DNA from: Citrobacter freundii
Lineage (GTDB): Bacteria; Pseudomonadota; Gammaproteobacteria; Enterobacterales; Enterobacteriaceae
Assembly: GCF_029717145.1 (NCBI RefSeq)
Contig: NZ_CP099222.1
Coordinates: 1,488,001 to 1,552,000, forward strand
Direction of reading: 5' to 3'
DNA: 64,000 nucleotides
Shown piece after piece: positions 32,570 to 42,429 of the stretch. The notes beneath the pieces are model-generated. The model saw nothing but the letters and a program-made list of their open reading frames with translations, ran no database searches and had not been told where the DNA came from. Each line of letters opens with the position of its first letter. Position 1 is the first letter of the stretch. Both the position numbers and the translations under genes were made by a program.

Positions 32570-33709
32570 TCATTGTCCTGCTATCCGGCGAAGTGCCGTG
32601 ATGACGCGCTGGGTATCGTCGGCGGTCATGTCGGGAAATAAAGGCAGTGAACAGATGCGGGCGCTATTCCATTCTGTGTTGGGGAGCGACAGGGTGGGGA
32701 AGCGTTCGCGATAATACTTTTGCGTGTGCGCCGCGCGAAAATGCAGACCGGTACCGATACCTTCAGCCTTCAGTGCTTCCATTAAGGCGTCCCGGCTCAG
32801 GCCGCAGCGTGCCTCGTCAACACGAATAATAAACAGATGCCAGGCGTGAACGTGCGACCATTGCGGCAAGCTCAACGGCTGAAAAGGCGTATTTGCCAGC
32901 GCGTGCTGATAGTGGTGCGCAATTTCAGCGCGACGTGCATTTATTCGACCCAGTTTATCCAGTTGCACCAGGGCGATGGCAGCATTGATATCGGTCAGAT
33001 TGTACTTGTACCCCGGGGTTATAACTTCCGCCTGCGGTGCACGACCAAAGGTTTGCCGGTCATAGGCATCCACGCCCAGACCGTGGAATTTCAGACTGCG
33101 AAGCCGTTGCGCGAGCGCGCTGTTGTCGGTAACAATCAGACCACCTTCCGCGCAGGTAACATTTTTGATGGCGTGAAAGGAGAAAATCGCCGTACCGCGC
33201 GCGCCAACATGACGGCCCTTGTATAAGGTTCCCACCGCATGTGCGGCGTCTTCGATGACCGGGATGCTATAACGCTCGCCGATGGCATAAATTGCATCAA
33301 GGTCAGTTGGGGCACCGGCGTAATGCACCGGAATAATCGCTTTGGTTCGTGGGGTTATCGCGGCTTCAATTTGTTCGGGAGTGACCATCAGCGTATCGCG
33401 GTCGACATCGATCATCACCGGCGTCGCACCCAACAGGACAATCATATTGATCGTGGAAACCCACGTCATCGACGGGGTGATCACCTCATCACCTGCGCCT
33501 ACGTCCAGCGCCATCAGCGTGATGTGCATACCTGCTGTAGCTGAGCAGACGGCAACGGCATGTTGGTTTCCTGTTAGCCGACAGAATGCCTCTTCCAGTT
33601 GCTGATTTTTAGGGCCGGTGGTTATCCATCCTGAGTCCAGAACGGTTTTGACGGCAGCAAGCTCTTCAGTACCGAAGGCCGGGCGAGAGAAAGGCAAAAA
33701 GTCAGACAT
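32570..33709 (-). CDS. arnB: UDP-Ara4O aminotransferase ArnB
   Basis: ArnB is a PLP-dependent DegT/DnrJ/EryC1-family aminotransferase that makes UDP-Ara4N. The start [10 protein letters not shown] at 33709 gives 379 residues; the preceding ATG (33712) is too close to the AAGGA ribosome site. The PLP lysine is Lys182 in SFHAIKNVT, and EDAAHAVG is also visible. It is the first gene of arnBCADTEF and has a PmrA-type box about 100 bp upstream. Confidence 0.96.
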   Translation of the reverse strand: MSDFLPFSRPAFGTEELAAVKTVLDSGWITTGPKNQQLEEAFCRLTGNQHAVAVCSATAGMHITLMALDVGAGDEVITPSMTWVSTINMIVLLGATPVMIDVDRDTLMVTPEQIEAAITPRTKAIIPVHYAGAPTDLDAIYAIGERYSIPVIEDAAHAVGTLYKGRHVGARGTAIFSFHAIKNVTCAEGGLIVTDNSALAQRLRSLKFHGLGVDAYDRQTFGRAPQAEVITPGYKYNLTDINAAIALVQLDKLGRINARRAEIAHHYQHALANTPFQPLSLPQWSHVHAWHLFIIRVDEARCGLSRDALMEALKAEGIGTGLHFRAAHTQKYYRERFPTLSLPNTEWNSARICSLPLFPDMTADDTQRVITALRRIAGQ

Positions 33710-33811
33710 CATTATTCCTTCAAGCCATTAAACGCCATCGCATATTTATTAGGATGATAAATAGAGGTGTCGTTAATTATTTCATCAGGCTGCAAAGATT
33801 AATGATTGAAG

Positions 33812-33828
33812 GTTAATTTATCCTTAAG
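33812..33828 (-). promoter_or_regulatory. PmrA (BasR) box upstream of arnB
   Basis: GTTAAT-N5-CTTAAG (17 bp) fits the tandem hexamer YTTAAK-N5-YTTAAK recognised by PmrA at all positions but the first. A further TTTAAG lies 2 bp beyond. The box is about 103 bp from the arnB start, and a -10-like CATTAAT lies about 10 bp downstream of it on the minus strand. PmrA control of arn is well established in Salmonella and E. coli. Confidence 0.7.
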
Positions 33829-33922
33829 AGTTTAAGGTTGAGAAATAATGTGGAGTGTTTTGATTTTTGTGATTATCACTTTGAAAGTGAAATGTTTTTA
33901 TATTTTATTTTTCGTCGCGAGC

Positions 33923-33967
33923 TACCGACATTACTCCATTTTATTAAAAAATTAAGCAATGTCGGTA
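33923..33967. repeat. Perfect 10-bp inverted repeat between arnB and nudI
   Basis: TACCGACATT (33923-33932) and AATGTCGGTA (33958-33967) are perfect complements separated by 25 bp of A+T-rich DNA. It lies 31 bp after the nudI stop, with the hairpin on the nudI transcript. There is no clear T tract after it on the minus strand, so it may be a weak terminator, a relic or a protein site. The rest of 33713-33997 holds only the arnB promoter; no gene is recognisable. Confidence 0.55.
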
Positions 33968-33997
33968 CACATACAGCCAATTTCATCGTGACAAAAA

Positions 33998-34423
33998 CTA
34001 CAGTAGTCCTTTCAGTTTTAACGTTTTTTGGGTGGCGACGTTTAAGTCGTAATGGGCGAGGTCCTGCGGTTTAACCCAGGCGAAGTCCTGAAACTCTTCG
34101 TTAATCTTCACCTCACGATTGGCTGAAACACAATCGAAGATCAGATAAATCATGTAGATCTCTTCCTGGCGACCATCAGCATAGGTTTTGGTGCGGATAT
34201 CATCACTAAAGGTCCACGGAGTTATCTCTGTGAGCACCAGCTGCTCGCCCAATTCTTCGCGCACTTCGCGACGCAAGGCCTCTTCGATACGTTCTCCTGG
34301 CTCAACGCCGCCACCTGAAAGTGCCCATTGACCGGGGAACACGCCGCGATCGTCGGCCATTTTGCACAGTAAATAACACCCTTCATTTTGAATTAATGGG
34401 CAAACAATCGTTCTTTGACGCAT
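33998..34423 (-). CDS. nudI: Nucleoside triphosphatase NudI
   Basis: NudI is a Nudix hydrolase of 141 residues with preference for pyrimidine deoxynucleoside triphosphates in E. coli. The Nudix box is complete from Gly38 to Gly59 (Gly-x5-Glu-x7-Arg-Glu-x2-Glu-Glu-x-Gly). It reads in the same direction as arnB but is 288 bp upstream, so it probably has its own promoter. Confidence 0.95.
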   Translation of the reverse strand: MRQRTIVCPLIQNEGCYLLCKMADDRGVFPGQWALSGGGVEPGERIEEALRREVREELGEQLVLTEITPWTFSDDIRTKTYADGRQEEIYMIYLIFDCVSANREVKINEEFQDFAWVKPQDLAHYDLNVATQKTLKLKGLL

Positions 34424-34534
34424 AAGTCTGTTCCTTAGTGTGTCTGTTCAGTGAGTCCATCTTTCACTCATCTTACCTGTTACCAGACGCAGAAAAAATG
34501 CGGCCAGGCCGATTTAAAGGAGAAGCGGGATTAA

Positions 34535-34582
34535 ATGAATGCGATAACAGAAAACACGCCTCAGGCCCTTGCTGTGGCGTAA
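34535..34582 (+). CDS. Possible 15-residue small ORF upstream of yfaZ
   Basis: ATG to TAA encodes MNAITENTPQALAVA. A good ribosome site AAAGGAGAAG ends about 10 bp before the ATG. It sits in the 316-bp gap between the divergent nudI and yfaZ. I recognise no family, and so short an ORF can arise by chance. The rest of this gap is A+T-rich; a -10-like TACAAT lies at 34631 without a convincing -35. Confidence 0.2.
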   Translation: MNAITENTPQALAVA

Positions 34583-34739
34583 GTTGGCCGTTAACTTAAC
34601 CTTTGCTAAACATTCTGAGTAGTATTTAGTTACAATATGTTATTGCATCGCCTTTTTAGCTCATTGATTCCTCGCCATCAGGCAGTACAATCCAGCGGTT
34701 TTGGGGCTATGTTTAGTTTCTTGCTGGAAAGGATAGAAA

Positions 34740-35282
34740 ATGAAAAAAAGTATTTTATTGGGCCTTGCTGGAATGCTGTTTGTTTCTGCGTCGGCGAACG
34801 CGGTAAGCATCAGCGGCCAGGCGGGTGAAGATTACACCAACCTTGGCTTCGGTTTCGGTACCGAGTCCTCCGGGCTGGCAGCCAGCGGCAACTGGATGCA
34901 TAACGACGATGATGGTGATGTTGCCGGCGTCGGTCTTGGCCTGAATATCCCGATTGGTCCTCTGCTGGCCACCGTTGGCGGGAAAGGCGTTTATACCAAC
35001 CCAAACGACGGCGATGAAGGCTATGCGGCGGCGGTTGGTGGTGGCTTGCAGTGGCCGATTGGCGACAGCTTCCGTCTGTTTGGCGAGTACTACTACTCTC
35101 CGGATTCGCTTTCCAGCGGTATTGATAGCTACGAAGAAGCCAATGCGGGCGCGCGTCTGACCATTATTCGCCCACTGAGTATCGAAGCCGGTTATCGCTA
35201 CCTGAACCTGGCGGGTAAAGATGGCAACCGTGACAATGCGATTGCTGACGGCCCGTACGTTGGGGTGAACGCCAGCTTCTGA
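34740..35282 (+). CDS. yfaZ: YfaZ-family outer membrane protein
   Basis: This 180-residue protein begins with a signal peptide (about 1-20, cut likely after SASANA). The mature part alternates short hydrophobic and polar strands and ends in Phe (GVNASF), as expected of an outer membrane beta-barrel. It matches YfaZ of E. coli, whose function is unknown. The ribosome site AAAGGA lies 7 bp upstream, and a terminator follows directly. Confidence 0.93.
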   Translation: MKKSILLGLAGMLFVSASANAVSISGQAGEDYTNLGFGFGTESSGLAASGNWMHNDDDGDVAGVGLGLNIPIGPLLATVGGKGVYTNPNDGDEGYAAAVGGGLQWPIGDSFRLFGEYYYSPDSLSSGIDSYEEANAGARLTIIRPLSIEAGYRYLNLAGKDGNRDNAIADGPYVGVNASF

Positions 35283-35287
35283 TGTCC

Positions 35288-35318
35288 CTGGCGCGGCGTT
35301 CAGCTGCGCCTGTTTTTC
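35288..35318 (+). terminator. Rho-independent terminator of yfaZ
   Basis: GGCGC (35290-35294) and GCGCC (35306-35310) pair, extended inward by GGC/GCT, and a run of five T follows from 35312. Confidence 0.75.
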
Positions 35319-35406
35319 CTTCTCTTACTCATTCTCTTTCCCTCCATCCTCCATGTTCCCTCGCCATTGCGTTATAGTGTTTTGATTGCATAAGCAGGAG
35401 AACACA

Positions 35407-36603
35407 ATGTTAAACGTGGAGATGCTATCCACCGGGGATGAAGTGTTGCACGGCCAGATCGTCGACACCAATGCCGCCTGGCTGGCTGATTTTTTCTTCA
35501 ATCAGGGATTACCGTTAACACGCCGCAACACGGTGGGCGACAATCTCGACGACCTGGTCGCCATTTTGCGCGAACGCAGCGAACATGCCGATGTATTGAT
35601 TGTGAACGGTGGCTTAGGGCCAACCAGCGATGATTTGAGCGCGCTGGCTGCGGCAACGGCAAAAGGTGAAGGGCTGGTGCTGCACGAGGCATGGCTTGCT
35701 CAGATGGAGCATTACTTCCGCGAACGCGGTCGTATTATGGCACCGAGCAACCGTAAACAAGCTGAATTACCTGCCAGCGCCGAGTTTATCAATAACCCAG
35801 TGGGTACCGCCTGTGGATTCGCCGTGAAGCTCAACCGCTGTTTGATGTTCTTTACGCCGGGTGTTCCGTCAGAGTTTAAAGTGATGATCGAGCATGAGAT
35901 CCTACCGCGTCTGCGGGAGCGATTCTCACTCTCCCAACCCCCGCTATGCCTGCGACTAACCACCTTTGGCCGTTCTGAAAGCGAGCTGGCGCAAAGTTTG
36001 GATCCGCTGCCTTTGCCTGCCGGGGTCACGATGGGGTATCGCTCATCAATGCCGATTATCGAGTTGAAGCTTACCGGGCCGGATTCCCAACGTGAAGCGA
36101 TGCTGGCGCTCTGGCCGGAGGTGAAGCGGGTTGCCGGGCAGAATATGATTTTTGAAGGCACGGAAGGGCTGCCCGCGCAAATTGCACGCACGTTACAGGA
36201 ACGGCAATACAGCCTGACGCTCAGCGAACAGTTTACCGCGGGCCTGGTCGCCCTCCAGCTATCTCGCGCCAACGCCCCGCTGTTGGCCAGTGAAGTGGTG
36301 CCCTCTCAGGAGGAAACGCTGGCGCAAACCGCGCACTGGATAACCGAGCGACGCGGCAATCATTACGCAGATTTGGCGTTGGCGGTATCGGGTTTCGAAA
36401 ACGAACATATTAACTTTGCGCTGGCAACGTCTGAGGGCACGCATGCATTACGCGTACGACTTAGCGCTAATCGCTACAGCTTGCCGGTGCGTCAGGAAGT
36501 GTGCGCCATGATGGCTCTGAATATGCTGCGCCGTTGGCTTAACGATCAGGATATTGCTACCGAGCATGGCTGGATTGAAGTGGTTGAATCACTGACCGTA
36601 TAG
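35407..36603 (+). CDS. yfaY: CinA-like protein YfaY, probably catalytically altered
   Basis: YfaY has an N-terminal MoCF-type domain (about 1-170, with STGDEVLHGQIVDTN and NGGLGPTSDD) and a C-terminal CinA/PncC-like domain (about 250-398). The start MLNVEMLSTGDE at 35407 follows AGGAG and gives 398 residues. Active NMN deamidases carry AESCTGG in the C-terminal domain; here the matching segment reads SEQFTAG, so the catalytic Ser is replaced by Gln. E. coli YfaY is likewise considered inactive in this role, leaving the true function open. Confidence 0.92.
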   Translation: MLNVEMLSTGDEVLHGQIVDTNAAWLADFFFNQGLPLTRRNTVGDNLDDLVAILRERSEHADVLIVNGGLGPTSDDLSALAAATAKGEGLVLHEAWLAQMEHYFRERGRIMAPSNRKQAELPASAEFINNPVGTACGFAVKLNRCLMFFTPGVPSEFKVMIEHEILPRLRERFSLSQPPLCLRLTTFGRSESELAQSLDPLPLPAGVTMGYRSSMPIIELKLTGPDSQREAMLALWPEVKRVAGQNMIFEGTEGLPAQIARTLQERQYSLTLSEQFTAGLVALQLSRANAPLLASEVVPSQEETLAQTAHWITERRGNHYADLALAVSGFENEHINFALATSEGTHALRVRLSANRYSLPVRQEVCAMMALNMLRRWLNDQDIATEHGWIEVVESLTV

Positions 36604-36611
36604 TTTGTTAT

Positions 36612-36705
36612 TGCCTGATGGCGAAGATTTTATAGGCCGGATAAGGCGTTTTACGCTGCCATCCGGCAGATGTTTTGCCAGATGGCATTTCGCTTATCGG
36701 CCTAC
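36612..36705. repeat. REP cluster (BIME) between yfaY and glpC
   Basis: Two REP units in opposite orientation are visible: TAGGCCGGATAAGGCG...CATCCGGCA (36633-36668) and GCCAGATGGCATTTCGCTTATCGGCCTAC (36677-36705). A partial unit TGCCTGATGGCG lies at 36612. It sits between two convergent genes, a common BIME site. Confidence 0.9.
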
Positions 36706-36728
36706 AATTGGGATGTAGGCTTGGTTAG

Positions 36729-37919
36729 TTAGCCTAACGCCTGTGCCAGCAGGGTTATTGGATGCTCACAGCGCTTGCTGGTGGACATCTCAATCTGCCA
36801 TTTGCAAGTTTCGCAGTCGGTGACGACGATATCGGCTCCGCTTTCTTCGATCTGGCGGAATAGCGGGGCGCCAATGGATTGCGAAGTGGGGTAGTTTTCC
36901 TTTTTAAAGCCGTAGGTCCCGGCGATGCCGCAGCACTGGGAATCCAGCACCGTCAGTTCCAGACCAGGAATTTGACGCAGCAGCTCCAGTGTGTAGAGCG
37001 TCCAGCCCATTTTCTCCATATGGCAGGGGGTGTGGTAGACCACCTTCAGCGGCAGTGTTTTTAGCGGCAGCGTTTGCCCGCCGTCCAGTTTGCGCCACAG
37101 CCAACGGGTGGCCAGCTCAATATGTTCGCGCAGGCCTGTGTTGTCGACATCCAGCACTTCGGGATATTCATCGCGAAGCGCAAAGGTACAGGTTGATGAG
37201 GTGGCAAGCACCGGAATACCTTTTCCGTCAATGGCTTCTCTGAGCGAAGCCACGTTGCTGACCGCCTGCTTACGTGCCTTATCGGTAAAACCGTTGGCGA
37301 TCAGCGGCACGCCGCAGCACTTCTCTTTACTCAGCAACTGTACGCCGGTCCCCATCGCATTCAGCACTTTAATCAGGTCTTTGCCAAGCTGCGGATGGTT
37401 ATAGTTCACAAAGCAGCCGTGAAAAAAGGCGACCTGATCCTGATACTGCGCCTGCTGTGCGGCAACGCTGCGGTACCAGCGGCGGAAGGTACCAAAGGAG
37501 TATTTTGGCAGCGTCCGGCGATGATCGATTTTTAACGCGTAATCGAGCAGCTGACGCACGGGCTTCAGCGAGGTGGCGGTATTGACGATCGGCGCGAACG
37601 GTGTGGAAACGCTGCCCATCAAATCGGTATGGCTTAAGACAAAGTTGCGCAGTGACGGACGCGTGGTGTCATATTTGGCGCGCGCGCGCTGGATGATATC
37701 GCCAATTTTAACATCTGACGGGCAGGCGACTTCGCAGCGTTTGCAGTTGATACAGTATTTCAGCGCATCATCGTATAACGCACCGTCTTTTAGACGCAGA
37801 CGTTCCCCGTCCGGCCCGGCCTGTTTGGGTCCTGGGTAGCTCGGATTGACGCGGCTGACCGGGCAGGCAGTGGTGCACACAGTGCATTTGATACAACTTT
37901 CAAAACGTGTGTCGCTCAT
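36729..37919 (-). CDS. glpC: Anaerobic glycerol-3-phosphate dehydrogenase subunit C
   Basis: GlpC is the iron-sulfur subunit that anchors the anaerobic glycerol-3-phosphate dehydrogenase to the membrane and passes electrons to menaquinone. The start [12 protein letters not shown] at 37919 gives 396 residues. Two ferredoxin motifs are present: Cys9, 12, 15, 19 and Cys56, 59, 62, 66. Two CCG motifs (EKCCGVPL and SQCCGIAG) follow. It overlaps glpB by 4 nt. Confidence 0.97.
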   Translation of the reverse strand: MSDTRFESCIKCTVCTTACPVSRVNPSYPGPKQAGPDGERLRLKDGALYDDALKYCINCKRCEVACPSDVKIGDIIQRARAKYDTTRPSLRNFVLSHTDLMGSVSTPFAPIVNTATSLKPVRQLLDYALKIDHRRTLPKYSFGTFRRWYRSVAAQQAQYQDQVAFFHGCFVNYNHPQLGKDLIKVLNAMGTGVQLLSKEKCCGVPLIANGFTDKARKQAVSNVASLREAIDGKGIPVLATSSTCTFALRDEYPEVLDVDNTGLREHIELATRWLWRKLDGGQTLPLKTLPLKVVYHTPCHMEKMGWTLYTLELLRQIPGLELTVLDSQCCGIAGTYGFKKENYPTSQSIGAPLFRQIEESGADIVVTDCETCKWQIEMSTSKRCEHPITLLAQALG

Positions 37920-39175
37920 TGCTGGCCTCCTGCTCGTTTCGCAATATGATGTGCGGCATGCAAGGCGCTTACTGCGCTCACGCCGCCTCCGCAACCTTGG
38001 GCGATAGGGTCAAAACCGCCAAGCACCGACCCGATGGCAAACAGGTTCTCTACCGTTTTTCCCGCAAGCGTTGGGCGCAGGGTGTTATCAGTATTCACAC
38101 CAAATTGTTGCCACGGTTGTGGGTCGAAGACGTCGCGCTGATACCACTGCGCACGGGTCTCTGTTTGCTGGACATCCAGGCCGAGGATCGGCTCGTGGAC
38201 AGCCTCGCGTGTTGCCACCAGTCCGCTGCTGAAGAAACTGCCGCTGGCGAGCACGGCAAAGCGTGGACGCAATGGAATATCAGCATGATTGCGGGTCCAC
38301 ACTTCACTCACCACACCGTCCTGACAGGTGACTTTTTTCACCTCGTCACCGGGCATCCACACGCCGCCCTGGCGTACAAACTGACGCTGTAATTGATTGT
38401 GCAGGCGCATGCCGAGAACAGAAGGCGGTAAGGTGGGTAACAACATCAGCGAGCAGGGCAGACGCTCGTTGAGCCACTGCCAGAGCCGGGAATCGGCGAG
38501 ACCGAAGCAGGCTGGCATAATAATCATGTCGCAGGTTTTTGCTATTGGCAGCAACGCGTCACAGAGCAGTGGCCATTTATCTTCGTTATCCAGCAGGCGT
38601 GCGATGTTAACCGCGCGAAACTCGGTGGGGTTGTCGCGCAGAACATCCAGTTCCGGCAGCTCGATTTCTGCGGTGTCGACGCTGAGGTTACGCTGGCTCA
38701 GTGAGGCCGCCGCGAGGTGTGCCTGAAAATCCAGTAACCCGCTGATGCCCACCACGCAGATACGCTGAGCAGACAGCGGCCAGACCGGTACTTCCGGCGA
38801 ACTGAGCCAGGTTGAGCGCAAGGTCCCCAGCGGCGTTACGCGCTGATGTACCTGATGCACCTCGCCCTGCAACTGGGCACCGGATTCTTTCAACAGGGTT
38901 TGCGCCTGCTGCGCCAGTGACAGGACGTTTTGCGTACCGATAAGGCTATAAGGGTGCAAGGGGGCCTGAGTGTGCAGTGCGTTCAGGCCTGCCTCGATAT
39001 CGCTCACCGGCTGTCCATCCGGCAGCGTGCTGAGTAAATCCAGCGAGCCGGAGGAAAAATGCAGGGCGCTTTGGCCACGGGTAACAATCGCGCAGCGTAA
39101 CCCGCTTTTTTGCAGTTGCAGACCGCACAGCAGTCCGGCGAGACCGCCGCCGATAATGACGGTATCAAATTTCAT
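37916..39175 (-). CDS. glpB: Anaerobic glycerol-3-phosphate dehydrogenase subunit B
   Basis: GlpB is a flavoprotein subunit of 419 residues, starting [18 protein letters not shown], which contains the dinucleotide-binding fingerprint. A second conserved region [20 protein letters not shown] lies near the C-terminus. The start at 39175 overlaps the glpA end by 11 bp; longer frames would lie inside glpA. Confidence 0.97.
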   Translation of the reverse strand: MKFDTVIIGGGLAGLLCGLQLQKSGLRCAIVTRGQSALHFSSGSLDLLSTLPDGQPVSDIEAGLNALHTQAPLHPYSLIGTQNVLSLAQQAQTLLKESGAQLQGEVHQVHQRVTPLGTLRSTWLSSPEVPVWPLSAQRICVVGISGLLDFQAHLAAASLSQRNLSVDTAEIELPELDVLRDNPTEFRAVNIARLLDNEDKWPLLCDALLPIAKTCDMIIMPACFGLADSRLWQWLNERLPCSLMLLPTLPPSVLGMRLHNQLQRQFVRQGGVWMPGDEVKKVTCQDGVVSEVWTRNHADIPLRPRFAVLASGSFFSSGLVATREAVHEPILGLDVQQTETRAQWYQRDVFDPQPWQQFGVNTDNTLRPTLAGKTVENLFAIGSVLGGFDPIAQGCGGGVSAVSALHAAHHIAKRAGGQQ

Positions 39176-40793
39176 CCTGGTGCTCCTTTTCCAGACCGCA
39201 TAACCCCTGATACACCCAGCGCGTGAACTCGCTTTCGCGCAGTGCGTCTCCCCAGGCAATCGGCTGCACGCCTTTCCAGCGTTCGTTGAGAAACTCGGAG
39301 AGCTGGGTGATGGACTGCGCGGCGGTGGTAACATTAAAACGTTGCAGTAACCCTGCGGCGCGGCAAGCGCACAGTTCGCCCTGGCATGTCCCCATCCCGA
39401 CGCGAGTACGGCGGCGCAAGTCCAGCAGGCTGTTGACGGTTAAATTTTCCACGGCGTATTGGACTTCGCCTGCGGTGACCGCCTCGCACTCGCAGACCAG
39501 GCTGCGATGCTGACGACCTTCGCTCAGCCAGACCGGGGTGCGATCGCCGTGACGGTAGACTGCCGAGCCGCGTAGCGGTGCGGGCAACGAGATCACGCGC
39601 TTAAGCGTGTGCTCGGTTGATTCCTGCGAACCTGGCAGCGCGACGTCCGCCGTGGTGCAAGGGCGAGTGTTGCCCAGCTTGCGGCAAACAGCGTCGGTGG
39701 CCCATTCAGCCATCAGGCGGTAGGTCATCAGTTTGCCGCCGGTAATGGTGATAAAGCCATCCAGACCGTCGCGTTCAGCATGATCGAACAACACAATGCC
39801 GCGGCTGACGTTACGACCGCTTGGATCATTGTCGCTGGCCACCAGCGGACGCACGCCGGAGTAGGCGCGCAAAATGCGCGTTTTCGCCATAATCGGCGCC
39901 AGCTTCTCCCCTTCACGCAGCAGGATATCCACCTCTTCAGCGGTGACGCGGTTGCTGTCGATATCATCGTAATCAATATGTTGCGAGGTGGTGCCGATCA
40001 GCGAGATGGTGTCGCCAGGTACCAGAATGTCGGCATCCGACGGTTTACGGCAGCGGTTGATGACATGCTGGTTAATGCGATGATCCATGATCAACAGCGA
40101 GCCTTTTGCCGGGAACATGCGGATGCTCAGATCGGCATATTCCGCGATCCGCTGGCCCCAGATCCCGGCAGCGTTCACCACCACCGGCGCATGCAGGGAC
40201 TGCATCTCGCCGGTGAGATGATTGCGAACGTTCACCCCGCAGACGGTTGCACCTTCACGAATCAGCCCGGTCACTTCATGGGCCGTCAGAATGACCGCGC
40301 CATGCTCTCTGGCATCCAGCATGTTGGCAGCGGTTAAACGGAAAGGATCCACGGTACCGTCTGGCACTTTGACTGCGCCAATCAACTGCGGGTTCACCGC
40401 GGGCTCGATAATGCGCGCTTGTTGAGGGTCGATCGCTTCTGCACGAATGCCCGCATCTTCGCAGGCACGAATAAAGGTGGCCTGGAAGGAGAGTTCATCT
40501 TCCGGCAGTGTGATAAACAGACCGTCCGTAGGCTCTACGCAGTGGCGGGCGATACGTTTCAGAATTTGGTTTTCGCTAATACATTCACGCGCAGATTCTG
40601 CGTCAGTGACGGCATAGCGCGCACCGCTGTGCAGCAGGCCGTGGTTACGTCCCGTTGCGCCGGTAGCGATATCGTGGCGTTCTACTAAGATGACGCGCAA
40701 TCCGCGCAGAGCACAGTCGCGTGCGATCCCGGCACCTGTTGCTCCCCCACCAATGATAATCACGTCACTTGTTTGCGAGTCGCGAGTTTTCAT
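39165..40793 (-). CDS. glpA: Anaerobic glycerol-3-phosphate dehydrogenase subunit A
   Basis: GlpA is the catalytic FAD subunit, 542 residues as in E. coli. The FAD fingerprint [19 protein letters not shown] is at the N-terminus, and a BFD-like Cys-rich region (CECEAVT and [11 protein letters not shown]) is near the C-terminus. It oxidises glycerol-3-phosphate to dihydroxyacetone phosphate under anaerobic conditions. It leads glpACB and is divergent from glpT over a shared regulatory region. Confidence 0.97.
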   Translation of the reverse strand: MKTRDSQTSDVIIIGGGATGAGIARDCALRGLRVILVERHDIATGATGRNHGLLHSGARYAVTDAESARECISENQILKRIARHCVEPTDGLFITLPEDELSFQATFIRACEDAGIRAEAIDPQQARIIEPAVNPQLIGAVKVPDGTVDPFRLTAANMLDAREHGAVILTAHEVTGLIREGATVCGVNVRNHLTGEMQSLHAPVVVNAAGIWGQRIAEYADLSIRMFPAKGSLLIMDHRINQHVINRCRKPSDADILVPGDTISLIGTTSQHIDYDDIDSNRVTAEEVDILLREGEKLAPIMAKTRILRAYSGVRPLVASDNDPSGRNVSRGIVLFDHAERDGLDGFITITGGKLMTYRLMAEWATDAVCRKLGNTRPCTTADVALPGSQESTEHTLKRVISLPAPLRGSAVYRHGDRTPVWLSEGRQHRSLVCECEAVTAGEVQYAVENLTVNSLLDLRRRTRVGMGTCQGELCACRAAGLLQRFNVTTAAQSITQLSEFLNERWKGVQPIAWGDALRESEFTRWVYQGLCGLEKEHQDEI

Positions 40794-40872
40794 TGTTTTT
40801 CCTCACAGTTCGTTTTTTTATCATTTAGCCACATAAAAAACATGGATTGTTTGATTTCGCGCATAATCGCTC

Positions 40873-40892
40873 ATTATTCGAAAATGAAACGT
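40873..40892. promoter_or_regulatory. Candidate GlpR operator
   Basis: ATTATTCGAAAATGAAACGT agrees with the GlpR consensus (WATKYTCGWWAWCGAWMATR) at 14 of 20 positions, including the central TCG. It lies 80 bp upstream of the glpA start. GlpR represses glp operons when glycerol-3-phosphate is absent. Confidence 0.5.
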
Positions 40893-40938
40893 GATTTCGT
40901 GCGCCTTTATGAACATTTGTCATAAATCTGTAACAATC

Positions 40939-40954
40939 TGTGCTGTGTTTCACA
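40939..40954. promoter_or_regulatory. CRP-cAMP site in the glpA/glpT region
   Basis: TGTGC-N6-TCACA differs from the CRP core TGTGA-N6-TCACA at one position. It lies 113 bp upstream of glpT and 145 bp upstream of glpA, so it could serve either promoter. Confidence 0.75.
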
Positions 40955-41067
40955 TTTTTGTGCTGAATCTTTCCTTAACATCGCGGCCACACTGGGGGAG
41001 GTTGCGTCGTGATGACGTACTTACAGTGTTTCCTTCGAACAAAAGACGGCCACGGAGGCTACATACT

Positions 41068-42426
41068 ATGTTGAGCATTTTTAAACCCGCGTCACATACG
41101 GCGCGCTTACCTGCAGCGGAAATCGATCCCACCTATCGTCGATTGCGCTGGCAGATTTTCTTGGGGATATTTTTTGGTTATGCGGCGTACTATCTGGTAC
41201 GTAAGAACTTTGCCCTGGCGATGCCGTATCTGGTTGAGCAGGGTTTCTCCCGTGGCGATCTGGGTTTTGCGTTATCCGGTATTTCCATTGCCTATGGTTT
41301 TTCGAAATTTATCATGGGGTCCATTTCGGACCGCTCGAATCCGCGCGTTTTCCTGCCTGCCGGTCTGATTCTGGCGGCGGCGGTGATGTTGTTCATGGGC
41401 TTTGTGCCGTGGGCGACGTCCAGTATCGCGGTGATGTTTGTGCTGCTGTTCCTGTGTGGCTGGTTCCAGGGGATGGGGTGGCCGCCGTGCGGTCGTACCA
41501 TGGTGCACTGGTGGTCGCAGAAAGAGCGTGGCGGTATTGTGTCCGTGTGGAACTGCGCGCATAACGTCGGTGGTGGTCTGCCTCCGCTGCTGTTCCTGCT
41601 GGGTATGGCCTGGTTTAACGACTGGAAAGCGGCATTGTACATGCCGGCATTCGGTGCGATTGTTGTCGCCCTGATTGCTTTTGCCCTGATGCGCGATACG
41701 CCGCAGTCTTGTGGCTTACCGCCGATTGAAGAGTATAAGAACGACTATCCGGATGATTACAGCGAAAAAGCCGAAGAAGAGCTGACTGCGAAGCAGATCT
41801 TCATGCAGTACGTGCTGCCAAACAAACTGCTGTGGTACATCGCGATCGCCAACGTGTTTGTCTATTTACTGCGTTACGGCATCCTCGACTGGTCGCCGAC
41901 CTACCTTAAAGAAGTGAAGCATTTCGCGTTGGATAAATCCTCCTGGGCCTACTTCCTGTATGAGTATGCGGGTATCCCGGGCACCCTGCTGTGTGGCTGG
42001 ATGTCGGATAAAGTCTTCCGTGGCAACCGTGGCGCAACCGGCGTGTTCTTCATGACGCTGGTGACCATTGCAACGATCGTTTACTGGATGAACCCGGCGG
42101 GCAATCCGAACGTTGATATGGCATGTATGATTATCATCGGCTTCCTGATCTACGGTCCGGTCATGCTGATTGGTCTGCACGCGCTGGAACTGGCACCGAA
42201 AAAAGCGGCGGGTACGGCGGCTGGCTTTACCGGGCTGTTTGGTTACCTGGGCGGCTCTGTGGCAGCGAGCGCCATTGTCGGTTACACCGTTGACTTCTTC
42301 GGCTGGGACGGTGGCTTTATGGTGATGATTGGCGGCAGCGTGCTGGCGGTTATTCTGCTGGTGGTCGTCATGTTTGGTGAAAAGCGCCATCACGCAGAGA
42401 TGGAACTGAAGCGTAACGGGGGATAA
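41068..42426 (+). CDS. glpT: Glycerol-3-phosphate:phosphate antiporter GlpT
   Basis: GlpT is a 12-helix MFS transporter of the organophosphate:phosphate antiporter family that imports glycerol-3-phosphate and also fosfomycin. The start [10 protein letters not shown] at 41068 follows the ribosome site GGAGG and gives 452 residues as in E. coli. Arg45 ([13 protein letters not shown]), part of the phosphate site, is present. glpQ follows after 3 bp. Confidence 0.98.
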   Translation: MLSIFKPASHTARLPAAEIDPTYRRLRWQIFLGIFFGYAAYYLVRKNFALAMPYLVEQGFSRGDLGFALSGISIAYGFSKFIMGSISDRSNPRVFLPAGLILAAAVMLFMGFVPWATSSIAVMFVLLFLCGWFQGMGWPPCGRTMVHWWSQKERGGIVSVWNCAHNVGGGLPPLLFLLGMAWFNDWKAALYMPAFGAIVVALIAFALMRDTPQSCGLPPIEEYKNDYPDDYSEKAEEELTAKQIFMQYVLPNKLLWYIAIANVFVYLLRYGILDWSPTYLKEVKHFALDKSSWAYFLYEYAGIPGTLLCGWMSDKVFRGNRGATGVFFMTLVTIATIVYWMNPAGNPNVDMACMIIIGFLIYGPVMLIGLHALELAPKKAAGTAAGFTGLFGYLGGSVAASAIVGYTVDFFGWDGGFMVMIGGSVLAVILLVVVMFGEKRHHAEMELKRNGG

Positions 42427-42429
42427 TAG

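Larger units (their letters stand above)
40794..41067. promoter_or_regulatory. Divergent glpA/glpT control region
   Basis: The 274 bp between the two start codons control both operons. In E. coli this region binds GlpR, CRP, FNR and Fis. I can place one CRP site and one likely GlpR operator (listed separately). A frame is open upstream of glpT, but it is interrupted by these sites and has no conserved sequence. Confidence 0.8.

Noticed and set aside
33838-34074. 78-codon open frame between arnB and nudI, tested as an ais remnant
   Set aside because: Its translation does not resemble Ais, and it runs into nudI on the opposite strand. It is A+T-rich chance sequence.
40891-41067. N-terminal extension of glpT by 59 codons
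   Set aside because: It covers the CRP site and promoter region, and the known protein begins at MLSIFKP with a good ribosome site.
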